Origin: Vreelandella sp031769195
GTDB taxonomy: Bacteria > Pseudomonadota > Gammaproteobacteria > Pseudomonadales > Halomonadaceae
Reading direction: 5' to 3'
Length of the DNA stretch: 64,000 bases
NCBI RefSeq assembly: GCF_031769195.1
Contig: NZ_JAVHNP010000003.1
Coordinates: 310,001-374,000 of the forward strand
The notes under the pieces were generated by a model. That model worked only from the letters and a program-made list of their open reading frames with translations. It did no database searches and was not told the origin of the DNA. Below, piece by piece: positions 43,840-53,215 of this stretch. The position numbers and the translations under genes were made by a program. The first letter of the stretch is position 1; each line of letters opens with the position of its first letter.

Positions 43840-43934
43840 CCGGGGGTAGGCCTACGAGAGGGCGCTGTAAATACGTCCCTGTAAGCTACTTTTGCCATCC
43901 ATGGCAAAAGACCCTCTCTACGGCCTACCCCCGG
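43840..43934. repeat. Nested palindromic element between ureC and ureE
   Basis: A 95-base element bounded by 13-base inverted arms (CCGGGGGTAGGCC at 43840-43852, its complement at 43922-43934). A second arm pair lies inside (GAGAGGG 43856-43862 with 43912-43918), with an inner perfect hairpin CTTTTGCCAT/ATGGCAAAAG (43889-43898, 43901-43910). It resembles a repetitive extragenic palindrome. No second copy was noticed in this window. Confidence 0.7.
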
Positions 43935-43967
43935 CTCAGCCTTCATGGATCGAGAAAGGATGAGAGC

Positions 43968-44496
<529 letters not shown>

Positions 44497-44519
<23 letters not shown>

Positions 44520-45222
44520 GCAGTCCTCAGACCTCGCCCTGCTGGGGCTGATGCAGCTGGTCAGCCCCGCGCTGCCCATTGGTGCCTTTGCCTTTTCCCA
44601 AGGGCTAGAGAGTGCCTTTGAGCTGGGCTGGGTGGAAGATGAGCCCAGCCTCTCTCAGTGGTTATCCGGCGTGTTGGATGATGGCTTAAGCCGCTGCGAG
44701 CTGCCCGTAATCGAACGGCTGTATCGGGCTTTCGAGCAGCAGGAGGGCGCCGCCGTTGCTGCGTGGGACGACTGGCTGGCCGCCACCCGTGAAACCGCTG
44801 AGCTCGCCGCTGAAGACAGCCGCCTGGGCGCATCGCTCAAGCGGCTGCTGGGCAGCCTTGATTTATTACCAAAAAATGAAGGGCTGCCCAGTGAAGACTC
44901 ACTCACGCCCTTGCTGCCGCCCCAGGCAGGCTATGTCACCCTATTTGCCTGGGCGGCCTACCAGCGCGGCATTCCCGTGCGCCAAGCGCTGTTAGGGTTT
45001 GGCTGGGCGTGGTTGGAAAATCAGCTGGCGGTGGCCTGTAAAGCCTTACCCTTAGGCCATACGGCGGCGCAGCGCATCATTGAACAGTTACGTAGTGAGC
45101 TGGTGTCTGCGGTTAACCAAGCGCTGCAGCTTGACGATGACGAACTTGGCCCTGCACTGCCCGGTGTGGCGCTGGCCAGCGCCCTACACGAAACTCAATA
45201 TTCCCGCCTGTTTAGAAGCTAG
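44497..45222 (+). CDS. ureF: Urease accessory protein UreF
   Basis: Part of the UreDFG complex; gates UreG GTPase activity. About 241 residues from ATG 44497 (or 237 from ATG 44509); neither has a clear Shine-Dalgarno because the region is the ureE His tail. Family marks: LLGLMQLVSPALPIGAFAFSQGLE, WLSGVLDDGLSRCELPV, QAGYVTLFAWAA and LPLGHTAAQRII. It overlaps ureE by 11-23 bases and is therefore coupled to it. The open frame extends far upstream inside ureE, but that part is only a shadow. Confidence 0.93.
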
Positions 45223-45248
45223 CGGGCGCTGTTATTTAGGAGAAAACC

Positions 45249-45881
45249 ATGACTCACTGTTTACGCGTTGGTGTGGGTGGCCCGGTAGGGTCAGGCAAAA
45301 CGGCGCTGCTCAAGCAGCTTTGTTCAGCGCTGCGTGATTACTACGATATCGCCGTGGTCACGAACGATATCTACACCCGTGAAGATGCAGACTTTTTGCT
45401 CAAGCACGATGCGCTGCCCGCGGATCGCATTCTCGGTGTCGAAACCGGCGGCTGCCCGCATACGGCCATTCGTGAAGACGCCTCTATGAACCTAGCGGCG
45501 ATTGACGAGCTACACGCCCGTCATCCCAAGCTGGAATTGGTGTTGGTGGAGTCCGGCGGCGATAACCTTTCCGCTACCTTTAGCCCAGAGCTTTCTGACC
45601 TGACGCTCTACGTGATTGACGTCTCCGCTGGCGACAAAATTCCACGGAAGGGCGGCCCTGGTATCACCAAGTCGGATTTGCTGATTATCAATAAAATCGA
45701 TATTGCCGAGCAGGTTCACGCGTCACTTGAAGTGATGGAGCGCGACTCGAAAAAAATGCGCGGCGAGCGCCCGTTCGTATTTACCAACCTCTACGACGGG
45801 GTAGGCCTGGAAGAGATCATCCGCTTTATCCTCGATAAAGGGATGTTGGACGAGCGACGTCCGCAGGCTGCTTTGGCGTAA
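45249..45881 (+). CDS. ureG: Urease accessory protein UreG (GTPase)
   Basis: GTPase that powers nickel insertion. It has 210 residues; P-loop VGVGGPVGSGKTALLKQL at about 7-24, the metal-binding CPH motif in VETGGCPHTAIREDASMN, switch LVLVESGGDNLSATFSPEL and GTP-specificity NKIDIAE. Strong ribosome binding site AGGAG. Last gene of the operon, with a hairpin terminator after it. Confidence 0.97.
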   Translation: MTHCLRVGVGGPVGSGKTALLKQLCSALRDYYDIAVVTNDIYTREDADFLLKHDALPADRILGVETGGCPHTAIREDASMNLAAIDELHARHPKLELVLVESGGDNLSATFSPELSDLTLYVIDVSAGDKIPRKGGPGITKSDLLIINKIDIAEQVHASLEVMERDSKKMRGERPFVFTNLYDGVGLEEIIRFILDKGMLDERRPQAALA

Positions 45882-45916
45882 CATCGTCTTGCTCGCATAA
45901 ATAGCCAGCAAAAAAA

Positions 45917-45956
45917 GCTGCCCAGCTTCGCATTAGCGAGGCTGGGCAGCGTTGTT
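45917..45956 (+). terminator. Hairpin terminator after ureG
   Basis: A 15-pair stem with one G-T wobble (45917-45931 with 45936-45950), 4-base loop and a weak GTTGTTT tail. A run of A precedes it. Confidence 0.7.
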
Positions 45957-46107
45957 TCGTGGTTAGCATCGTGCCAAAACGGGCCGTCCCTGGCCACCAC
46001 CACGTCACAGTGGACTGATAAATGATTGATAACCTTAACCTATGTTATGAAACCTCTGTTATTAAGCTAATTTATTGTCCATACAGTAAAAAATGCCTTT
46101 TACAGGC

Positions 46108-46134
46108 TAAAGCTGGTGGCGACTAGGTCGATAA
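46108..46134 (+). promoter_or_regulatory. Sigma-28 promoter of the chemoreceptor gene
   Basis: TAAAGCTG (46108-46115, 6 of 8), 11-base spacer, GTCGATAA (46127-46134, 7 of 8 to GCCGATAA). Start of transcription near 46141, 44 bases before the ATG. Confidence 0.8.
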
Positions 46135-46184
46135 TAAATCTACAAAAATTCAAATATCTGACCGCGATCCCATTGGAAAAAGTT

Positions 46185-47966
46185 ATGACGAGAACTCCTC
46201 CCGCCCAGATGAAAAAACGAAGCTCAAGCCTCCAAACTAAAGTGCTGATGCTGGTGCTGCTACCACTGCTTTTAGTCACCGTTGCGCTGGTCGCGTTTGA
46301 TGCGTACAGCCGCATTCAGGACACCCACAACACGATTGCCGAACAGCGCGAGATGCTCATTGAAGAGCGGCGTAACGCTGTGCGCGATATTGTTCAGATG
46401 GCAAAAACCGCCATTGAGCCTATTTACAACCAAGCGGGCGCTAACGACGCCAATGCCAAAGCGCAGGCAGCCGAGATGCTGCGTTCCATGCGTTTTGAAG
46501 GCAACAACTATGTTTTCGTGTACGAATACGATGGCACCAATATTGTGCTGCCGTTTTCGCCTGATCGTCAGGGCACTAATTTAATCGACCTGCAAACGCC
46601 CAATGGTGACTACCTGATTCGCGACATGATCCAGATTGCCCAAAATGGCGGCGGTTTTTATGAGTATCCCTGGGAGTATCCCGGCACCAACGAGGTAGAG
46701 CCTAAGCACTCCTATATTGACCGTCTTGAAAAGTGGGGCTGGATGTTAGGGGCCGGTGTGTATGTGACCGATGTTGATGCCGCAGTAGCCGATATGGAGG
46801 CCGTCGCCCAGCAAGATCTGCGCAACTCCATCATCTTTGCCGCACTGCTGGGGGCTGCGCTGTTTTTTAGCGTGGCCCTACTCGCTTTTGGCGTCGTCCG
46901 CCGCATTGTGGGCCCGATTAAACGCACGGCTGATGCCATGGGCGATATTGCTCAAGGCCGTGGCGATCTCACTCGTCGTCTTGAAGTAGAGAGCAATGAC
47001 GAAGTGGGCAACCTAGCTGTTCAGTTCAACGCCTTTGTTGGCCGTATGCAGGATACCCTGCTCGATGTACGCCGCAGCACCGTGAGTGTTTACCACTCGG
47101 CGGGTGAGATTTCCCATAGCTCCGAAGAGCTGGCGACCCGCACCGAGCAGGCCGCCGCGAATTTGCAGCAAACCTCCGCTTCGATGGAAGAGATCACGTC
47201 GACCGTGAATCACAGTGCCGACAATGCCCAGCAAGCGAATAAGCTGGTGCAGTCCACCGCCGAAGTCGCCCATCATGGTGAAGCGGCCATGGAACAGGTG
47301 GAGCGCACCATGCGCGATATCAACGACTCCGCCTCGCGCATCAGTGACATCATCACCATGATTGATGCGATTGCCTTCCAAACCAACATCCTGGCGTTGA
47401 ATGCGTCAGTAGAAGCCGCTCGCGCGGGTGAGCATGGCCGTGGCTTTGCGGTGGTGGCGGAAGAAGTCCGCACGCTGGCCAGCCGCTCAAGCAACGCCTC
47501 GAAAGAGATTCGTGGGCTGATTGATGCCTCGGTGCAGCATACCCATAGCGGCACGGAACTGGTACGCAACGCCGGTGCTACCATGCGTGAGATCGTCGAA
47601 AGCGTCTCGAAAGTGACCGACGTGATTGGGGAGATTAGCGCGGGGGCCAAGGAGCAGAGCAGCGGTATCGGGCAGATCAATACCGCCGTGGCCGAAATGG
47701 ACACCATGACCCAGCAGAACGCGGCCATGGTGCAAGAGTCCACCACCGCCGCGGCGGATATGCGTCGCCATGCCGAGCACCTGAACGAGTTGATCAACTC
47801 CTTTGTGCTGGGTGAGGATGCGCCCGCTCCGCGTCAATCAAAAAGCCCATCGCGCCAAGCGCTGCCTGCCAGCACCACGGGTGCAAGCCAAGAGTTAAAG
47901 CGCCCGGCGCTCTCCTCTAAACCCGCACCCGCCAAAGGCAGCGAAGACGACTGGGAAGCGTTTTAA
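46185..47966 (+). CDS. Methyl-accepting chemotaxis protein
   Basis: Chemoreceptor of 593 residues. Order: membrane helix (about 20-42), single Cache ligand domain (about 45-190, with MRSMRFEGNNYVFVYEYDG-like strand and WGWMLGAGVYVTDVD), second helix (about 205-230), HAMP (about 230-285), and signalling domain with the hairpin tip DAIAFQTNILALNASVEAARAGEHGRGFAVVA. The C-terminus ends DWEAF, which fits the CheR-tethering pentapeptide pattern. The start has GGAAAAA upstream; earlier codons in the frame overlap the sigma-28 promoter and are excluded. Ligand unknown. Confidence 0.93.
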   Translation: MTRTPPAQMKKRSSSLQTKVLMLVLLPLLLVTVALVAFDAYSRIQDTHNTIAEQREMLIEERRNAVRDIVQMAKTAIEPIYNQAGANDANAKAQAAEMLRSMRFEGNNYVFVYEYDGTNIVLPFSPDRQGTNLIDLQTPNGDYLIRDMIQIAQNGGGFYEYPWEYPGTNEVEPKHSYIDRLEKWGWMLGAGVYVTDVDAAVADMEAVAQQDLRNSIIFAALLGAALFFSVALLAFGVVRRIVGPIKRTADAMGDIAQGRGDLTRRLEVESNDEVGNLAVQFNAFVGRMQDTLLDVRRSTVSVYHSAGEISHSSEELATRTEQAAANLQQTSASMEEITSTVNHSADNAQQANKLVQSTAEVAHHGEAAMEQVERTMRDINDSASRISDIITMIDAIAFQTNILALNASVEAARAGEHGRGFAVVAEEVRTLASRSSNASKEIRGLIDASVQHTHSGTELVRNAGATMREIVESVSKVTDVIGEISAGAKEQSSGIGQINTAVAEMDTMTQQNAAMVQESTTAAADMRRHAEHLNELINSFVLGEDAPAPRQSKSPSRQALPASTTGASQELKRPALSSKPAPAKGSEDDWEAF

Positions 47967-49927
47967 GCCTGACGCTGACGCAGGTGGTTGATCACGCCAC
48001 CTTGGGTAATCAGCTCCCGCTGGCGGGGGCTGAGCCCATGGTGCAGGGTGATATCACCTTTGCCGGGTAGCTGAGCAATCAGGGTATCGCCCTGCTCAAG
48101 CTGCGCGTACAGGTCTTCAATCACTAACCGATCATCCGTGGTGAGTTGGGCGCTATCCTCCTCCCGTGTGAATGTGAGCGGTAGCGCACCAAAGCAGATC
48201 AAATTTTGCCAGTGAATACGCGCAAAGCTCCTCGCCACCACCACCTGTAAACCTAAGTAACGGGGCACCAGCGCGGCATTTTCTCGGCTGGAGCCTTGCC
48301 CATAATTTTCCCCGCCAATAATAACGTGCCCGCCCTGTGTGCGGGTGCTTTCTGCGCGCTCGGCGTAGGTCGGGTCGACCGCTTCAAACGTGAACGGTGC
48401 CGAAGCATACACGCTGCTCCAATACGGCAGCACCCGCTGTCCGGCAGGCATAATGTCGTCGGTGGAGATGTTGTCGCCTGCCACCAGTAGCACAGGCACA
48501 TCTACACGGTTAGGCAGCGGGGCAAGCTCTGGCAGAGCCGGGGTGTTCTCGGTTTTTTGCAGCGCCTTGAGCCTCGCCTCGTGGGGGGGCAACGGCGCAT
48601 TAAATAGCCCACGGTTCACGTCAATCTTTGCAGGTTCTTGCGGGCGCGGGTAGGGCATGTCGAGGGTGCGGGGGTCGGTAATCACCCCCGCCAGCGCCGA
48701 TGCCGCCGCGGTTTCTGGGCTGCATAAAAACACGCTGTCTTCCCGCGTGCCAGAGCGCCCTGGGAAGTTACGTGGCACGGTGCGTAGGCTGTTAAGCCCT
48801 ACGGCAGGTGCCTGGCCCATCCCAATACAGCCGTTACAGCCGGCCTGATGCAGGCGAGCGCCGCTGGCCACTAAGTCGGCTAAATAACCCTGCTCAATCA
48901 GCGTGGTTAGCACTTGGCGGGATGAGGGGTTGATATCCAGCGAGACGCCATCCGCCACCTGCTGGCCCCGTACCATCTCTGCGACCACGGCAAAGTCCCG
49001 AAAGCCGGGGTTGCCGGACGAACCAATGTAAGCCTGATGCAGCGGCTGGCCTGCGGCTTCCCGCACGGTGACGACGTTATCGGGGCTGGAAGGCAGGGCG
49101 ATCATAGGTTCTAGCTGGCTGAGATCTAGCGTTTCGTGTAAATCGTAGTGGCAGCCGGGCTCCGCAGCCAGCGGTGCCCAGTCGGCTTCTCGGCCTCGGG
49201 AGGCTAAAAAGCGCCGGGTTTCTTCATCGCTAGGGAAAATAGTCGCGGTGGCGCCCATTTCGGTGCCCATATTGGCCAGCACATGGCGGTCCATGGCGGA
49301 AAGGTGCGCCAGCCCCGGCCCGTAATACTCAATGATGGTGTTTTTGCCACCCGCCACGCCGTGGCGGCGCAGCAGCTCCAGCACAATATCTTTCGCCGAC
49401 ACCCAGTCCGGCAGTTGGCCTTCCAGCTTAATCCCCCAGATTTTCGGCATGGTGATATACAGCGGCTCGCCTGCCATGGCCATGGCCACTTCAATGCCGC
49501 CTGCGCCAATCGCCAGCATGCCGAGGGCACCCGCCGCCGTGGTGTGGCTATCGCAACCCACAATGGATTCACCGGGCACGCCAAAGTTTTCCATATGCAC
49601 CGGGTGGCTAATGCCGTTGCCGGGGCCGGAATACCACACCCCAAAGCGCTCGCAGGCGCTTTTTAGAAACAGGTAGGTTTCGGCATTTAGGTTATCGGCC
49701 TGCACAAGGCCGTGGTCGATGTACTGCACGCTGGGCTCAGTATGCACACGGTCTAGCCCCATCGCTTCTAGCTCTAACATCACCAGCGTACCTAACACGT
49801 CTTGCAGCAGGGCTTGGTTAATGCGCAGGGCGATTTCACTACCGGGGGTTAGCTCGCCGCTGACTAAATGGCGTTGAAGCAACTGCTGGGCAAGGTTTAA
49901 CGGTGGAACAGGGGAGGCGTTAGACAT
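47963..49927 (-). CDS. Aconitase/isopropylmalate-isomerase family hydratase
   Basis: A 654-residue iron-sulfur hydro-lyase, shorter than AcnA/AcnB (about 860-890) and of the single-chain bacterial aconitase-like type. IVGCDSHTTAAGALGMLAIGAGG and the AGCNGCIGMG cysteines supply the 4Fe-4S cluster ligands. The swivel domain near the C-terminus has ISTDDIMPAGQ and GGENYGQGSSRENAALVPRYLG with the catalytic Ser-Arg. It could act on citrate/isocitrate, or on a C5 analogue such as citramalate/mesaconate given its operon partners (lyase, CoA-transferase). It ends in a 4-base convergent overlap with the chemoreceptor. Confidence 0.85.
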   Translation of the reverse strand: MSNASPVPPLNLAQQLLQRHLVSGELTPGSEIALRINQALLQDVLGTLVMLELEAMGLDRVHTEPSVQYIDHGLVQADNLNAETYLFLKSACERFGVWYSGPGNGISHPVHMENFGVPGESIVGCDSHTTAAGALGMLAIGAGGIEVAMAMAGEPLYITMPKIWGIKLEGQLPDWVSAKDIVLELLRRHGVAGGKNTIIEYYGPGLAHLSAMDRHVLANMGTEMGATATIFPSDEETRRFLASRGREADWAPLAAEPGCHYDLHETLDLSQLEPMIALPSSPDNVVTVREAAGQPLHQAYIGSSGNPGFRDFAVVAEMVRGQQVADGVSLDINPSSRQVLTTLIEQGYLADLVASGARLHQAGCNGCIGMGQAPAVGLNSLRTVPRNFPGRSGTREDSVFLCSPETAAASALAGVITDPRTLDMPYPRPQEPAKIDVNRGLFNAPLPPHEARLKALQKTENTPALPELAPLPNRVDVPVLLVAGDNISTDDIMPAGQRVLPYWSSVYASAPFTFEAVDPTYAERAESTRTQGGHVIIGGENYGQGSSRENAALVPRYLGLQVVVARSFARIHWQNLICFGALPLTFTREEDSAQLTTDDRLVIEDLYAQLEQGDTLIAQLPGKGDITLHHGLSPRQRELITQGGVINHLRQRQA

Positions 49928-49992
49928 GGTTAATCACCAATTTATCGTTGTTATGAATCACACGGTTATGCAGGGATGCGGGAAACACGTGT

Positions 49993-50901
49993 TTAGGGAA
50001 GGGCGTAACAGCGGTCCGCGCTGCCCGCCTTGACCACTTGGCCCGATGTCTCATGGCCGATCAGCTCGGGCAGGGTGGCGGAAATATCCAGCAGCGCAGG
50101 CAGGTTTACGCCGGTGGCAACGTCCATTTGTTCGAACATATGCACCAAGTCTTCGGTGCACACATTGCCCGTGGCACCGGGGGCAAACGGGCAGCCGCCC
50201 AAGCCACCTAGCGAGGCGTCAAAGCGGGTAATGCCCGCTTGCCACGCCGCAAGTGCATTCGCCAGCCCCATGCCACGGGTATTGTGAAAATGCAGCGTAA
50301 ACGGCACGCCGGGGAAGCGCTCCAGCACTTGGCGGCACAGCGCCGCCACTTGGGTGGGGTTGGCCACGCCGGTGGTATCGCACAGCGTGACGCCTTCCAC
50401 CCCCAGCGCCAGCTGCTGCTCAATAAGCGTGAACACGCGCGCCTCTGGCACCTGCCCTTCAAACGGGCAGCCAAAGGCGGTGGAGAGCGAGGCGTTGATG
50501 AAGACACCGCTACCGCGCACTGCCTGAATAATGGCGGCAAACTGTGTCAGCGACTCCTCCGGCGTCATGCGCAGGTTCGCGCGGCCGTGGGCGTTGCTGG
50601 CCGACATCACTAGATTGATCTCATCCACACCGCAGGCCAGCGCCCGCTCGGCGCCTTTGACGTTGGGCACCAGTACGGTCACGTCCACACCCTCGCGGCG
50701 CTGTATGGCGCTCACTACCTCCGCCGCGTCGCGCAGGTTGGGAATGGCTTTGGGGGAGACAAACGAGGTCGCTTCGATCCGGGCAATGCCGGTGGTGGTT
50801 AATGCATCAATCAGCGCGACTTTCTGCTCGGTGGGGATAAAGCGCTCCTCACTCTGAAAACCATCGCGGGGGGCTACTTCGTTGATTTGTAACGTTGTCA
50901 T
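49993..50901 (-). CDS. Hydroxymethylglutaryl-CoA lyase family protein
   Basis: A 302-residue TIM-barrel acyl-CoA lyase that needs a divalent metal. It has the N-terminal APRDGFQSEERF with catalytic Arg-Asp, metal His pair in LHFHNTRGMGLANALAAW, and the signature GLGGCPFAPGATGNVCTEDLVHM with the catalytic Cys. Family reactions include HMG-CoA to acetyl-CoA plus acetoacetate, and close relatives cleave citramalyl-CoA. Start is ATG 50901 with GGAGA six bases upstream. It lies 12 bases after the CoA-transferase in the same operon. Confidence 0.9.
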   Translation of the reverse strand: MTTLQINEVAPRDGFQSEERFIPTEQKVALIDALTTTGIARIEATSFVSPKAIPNLRDAAEVVSAIQRREGVDVTVLVPNVKGAERALACGVDEINLVMSASNAHGRANLRMTPEESLTQFAAIIQAVRGSGVFINASLSTAFGCPFEGQVPEARVFTLIEQQLALGVEGVTLCDTTGVANPTQVAALCRQVLERFPGVPFTLHFHNTRGMGLANALAAWQAGITRFDASLGGLGGCPFAPGATGNVCTEDLVHMFEQMDVATGVNLPALLDISATLPELIGHETSGQVVKAGSADRCYALP

Positions 50902-50913
50902 GGGGTTCTCCAC

Positions 50914-52110
50914 TTAAATAATGCCTGCCTGGCGAAGCTTGTCGCGGGTAGAGGCATCAATGCCCAGTTCCTCCAGCACGTCATCGGTGTGCGCGCCCAA
51001 CGTTGGCCCCCCTTGCCCAATTCTGCCGGGGGTGGCGCTTAGTTTGGGCAGCACGCCGGGCACTTTGAGCGGGCGGCCATCGGCACGGGTAACGGTTTGA
51101 ATCATCTCGCGGGCGAGGTAGTGGGGGTCGTTAGCAATGTCAGCGGCGGTGTAGGGGTAGCCTGCCGGTACGCGGGCATCGTCTAGCGCACTCAGAATGT
51201 CGTCCCGGCGGCGGGTTTGGGTCCAGGCCTCAATGGCGGTGTCGATTTCGCTAGCGTGTTGGCTGCGGCCATCGTTGTGGGCCATGGCGGGGTTATTGGC
51301 TAAATCCTCTCGGCCAATCACGCCCATCAACCGCTTGAAAATGCTGTCGCCGTTACCGGCAATCAGCACGTACTCGCCTTCGCGGGTGCGGTAAGCATTA
51401 GAGGGTGTGATGCCCGGCAGGGCACTGCCGCTGGGCTCGCGCACATGGCCGGTGGCGTCAAACTCCGGCAGCAGGCTCTCCATCATGGCGAACACGGATT
51501 CGTATAACGCGACATCAATCTCTTGCCCTAAGCCGCTGCGCTGTCGCTCTTGCAGGGCCAGCAGCGTGCCAATCACCGCGTAAAGCGCCGAGAGCGAATC
51601 GCCAATGCTCACCCCCACGCGTACGGAAGGCTCGCCCGCGTGGCCGGTTAAATAGCGCAGCCCGCCCATGGCTTCACCAATTACCCCAAAGCCGGGTTTG
51701 TTGCGATAGGGGCCGGTTTGGCCAAATCCAGAGACGTGCACCATGATCAGTTTGGGGTTAATCGCCGCCAGCGCTTCATAGCCCAGCCCCCAGTCTTCTA
51801 GGGTGCCAGGGCGGAAGTTTTCGACGATGACATCGGCTTCAACGGCCAAGCGGCGCACCACGTCTTGACCCTCTTGGCTGCGAAGATCAAGCGTCACCGA
51901 GCGTTTTGTGCGACTTTGTACATGCCACCACAGCGAGGTGCCCTCTTCGAGAATACGCCATTTGCGCAGCGGGTCACCGGCACCGGGTGGCTCCACCTTA
52001 ATCACGTCAGCACCAAATTCACCCAGCAGTTTGGTGGCAAAGGGGCCGGCAATCAGTTGGCCAAGCTCTACGACTTTAAGTCCATCGAGGGGAAGCTGGC
52101 GGGTGGTCAT
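50914..52110 (-). CDS. CaiB/BaiF (class III) CoA-transferase
   Basis: A 398-residue family III CoA-transferase, which moves CoA between carboxylic acids. The opening DGLKVVELGQLIAGPFATKLLGEFGADVIKVE, the catalytic Asp region DLRSQEGQDVVRRL, VIVENFRPGTLEDWGLGYEAL and GFGQTGPYRNKPGFG are all typical. Start ATG 52110 has AGGAG nine bases upstream; the 21-codon extension is excluded. First gene of the operon with the lyase and hydratase, divergent from a LysR gene with a palindromic site between. Confidence 0.9.
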   Translation of the reverse strand: MTTRQLPLDGLKVVELGQLIAGPFATKLLGEFGADVIKVEPPGAGDPLRKWRILEEGTSLWWHVQSRTKRSVTLDLRSQEGQDVVRRLAVEADVIVENFRPGTLEDWGLGYEALAAINPKLIMVHVSGFGQTGPYRNKPGFGVIGEAMGGLRYLTGHAGEPSVRVGVSIGDSLSALYAVIGTLLALQERQRSGLGQEIDVALYESVFAMMESLLPEFDATGHVREPSGSALPGITPSNAYRTREGEYVLIAGNGDSIFKRLMGVIGREDLANNPAMAHNDGRSQHASEIDTAIEAWTQTRRRDDILSALDDARVPAGYPYTAADIANDPHYLAREMIQTVTRADGRPLKVPGVLPKLSATPGRIGQGGPTLGAHTDDVLEELGIDASTRDKLRQAGII

Positions 52111-52152
52111 AATAAAAGCTCCTGGTAACGCTGAGCAGCCAAGCGCGTGCTG

Positions 52153-52169
52153 ATTCAGCGATTCTGAAT
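52153..52169. promoter_or_regulatory. LysR-type operator candidate
   Basis: Perfect inverted repeat ATTCAG-CGATT-CTGAAT containing a T-N11-A core, in the intergenic region between the CoA-transferase operon and the divergent LysR gene. It is placed as expected for autoregulation plus activation. Confidence 0.6.
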
Positions 52170-52303
52170 GCATTGTTATCTGTTAAGCATCTGTGAGCCT
52201 GCTGAGCATCACAATTAGGCAATCAGGAACCAGGCGTTCGCCAGCGACGAACCCTACCGCCGGCGACCGATGCGGCCCACCCAATAACAACGTGGTAAAC
52301 GTG

Positions 52304-53215
52304 ATGCTGCGATTTGATTTTGTAACGCTGAGACTGTTTGTGGCGATTGCCGACGAAGGGCGTTTAACCGCCGCTGCCGAGCGGGAGCATTTGGCGCTGG
52401 CAGCGGTGAGCAAGCGAGTGAGCGATTTAGAAACGCTGGTGGGCACCGAGCTTCTGTATCGGCGCCCGCGTGGCGTGGAGCTAACCCCGGCGGGCCGCGC
52501 GTTTCTGCACCACGCCCGGCGCATACTGGAAGACGTGGCCCGGCTACAGGCGGAACTCAGCGAGTATGGGGAAGGGGTGCGGGGGCATGTGCGCATTCAC
52601 TCCAATACCTCGGCCATTATTGCGTTTTTGCCGCAAGACTTAAGCGCCTTTGCCATGGAGTACCCGCAAATCAAAATCGATTTGCAGGAGCGCACCAGCA
52701 GCGAAGCGATTGCCGCCGTGCGCGATGGCGTGGCGGACATCGGCATCTTTGCCAGCCACGTGGCCGCTGATGATTTAGAAGTACGCCCCTACCGGCGCGA
52801 CCAGTTGGTATTGGTGACTCCGCACGACCATCCGCTGGCGGTGCACGATAAGCTCTATTTGCATCAAGCCGCCGAGTACGACTTTGTTGGCTTGCAGCAA
52901 GATGCCTCGTTGCAATCCCTGCTTCATGAGCAGGCAAGTCAGGCGGGGCGAACCCTACGTATGCGCATTCAAGTGCGCAGCTTCGATGGCATTTGCCGCA
53001 TGATTCATTGCGGTATGGGCATCGGGGTATTGCCGCAGCGCACGCTCTATCGCGATTTAAACGACCTCAAGCTGCGCATGATTCCGCTGGCTGACGAGTG
53101 GGCCACCCGCGAACTGGTGATTGGTATGCGCCACTACGCGGCCCTGCCCGTGGTAGCCCGCCATTTGGTCGACCACTTGTTAACCCCCACAGGCTCTACA
53201 GGAGAGGCCCCATGA
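52304..53215 (+). CDS. LysR family transcriptional regulator
   Basis: A 303-residue regulator. Winged HTH at about 1-60 (TLRLFVAIADEGRLTAAAERE...AVSKRVSDLETLVGTELLYRR) and a LysR substrate domain at about 90-295 (VRIHSNTSAIIAFLPQDL, RIQVRSFDGICRMIHCGMGIGVLP). Start ATG 52304 gives MLRFDFVTLRLF; the upstream 37 codons cross the operator region. It is divergent from the CoA-transferase/lyase/hydratase operon, its likely target. It is clearly related to the LysR gene at 53931. Its stop overlaps the HAD gene start as ATGA. Confidence 0.92.
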   Translation: MLRFDFVTLRLFVAIADEGRLTAAAEREHLALAAVSKRVSDLETLVGTELLYRRPRGVELTPAGRAFLHHARRILEDVARLQAELSEYGEGVRGHVRIHSNTSAIIAFLPQDLSAFAMEYPQIKIDLQERTSSEAIAAVRDGVADIGIFASHVAADDLEVRPYRRDQLVLVTPHDHPLAVHDKLYLHQAAEYDFVGLQQDASLQSLLHEQASQAGRTLRMRIQVRSFDGICRMIHCGMGIGVLPQRTLYRDLNDLKLRMIPLADEWATRELVIGMRHYAALPVVARHLVDHLLTPTGSTGEAP

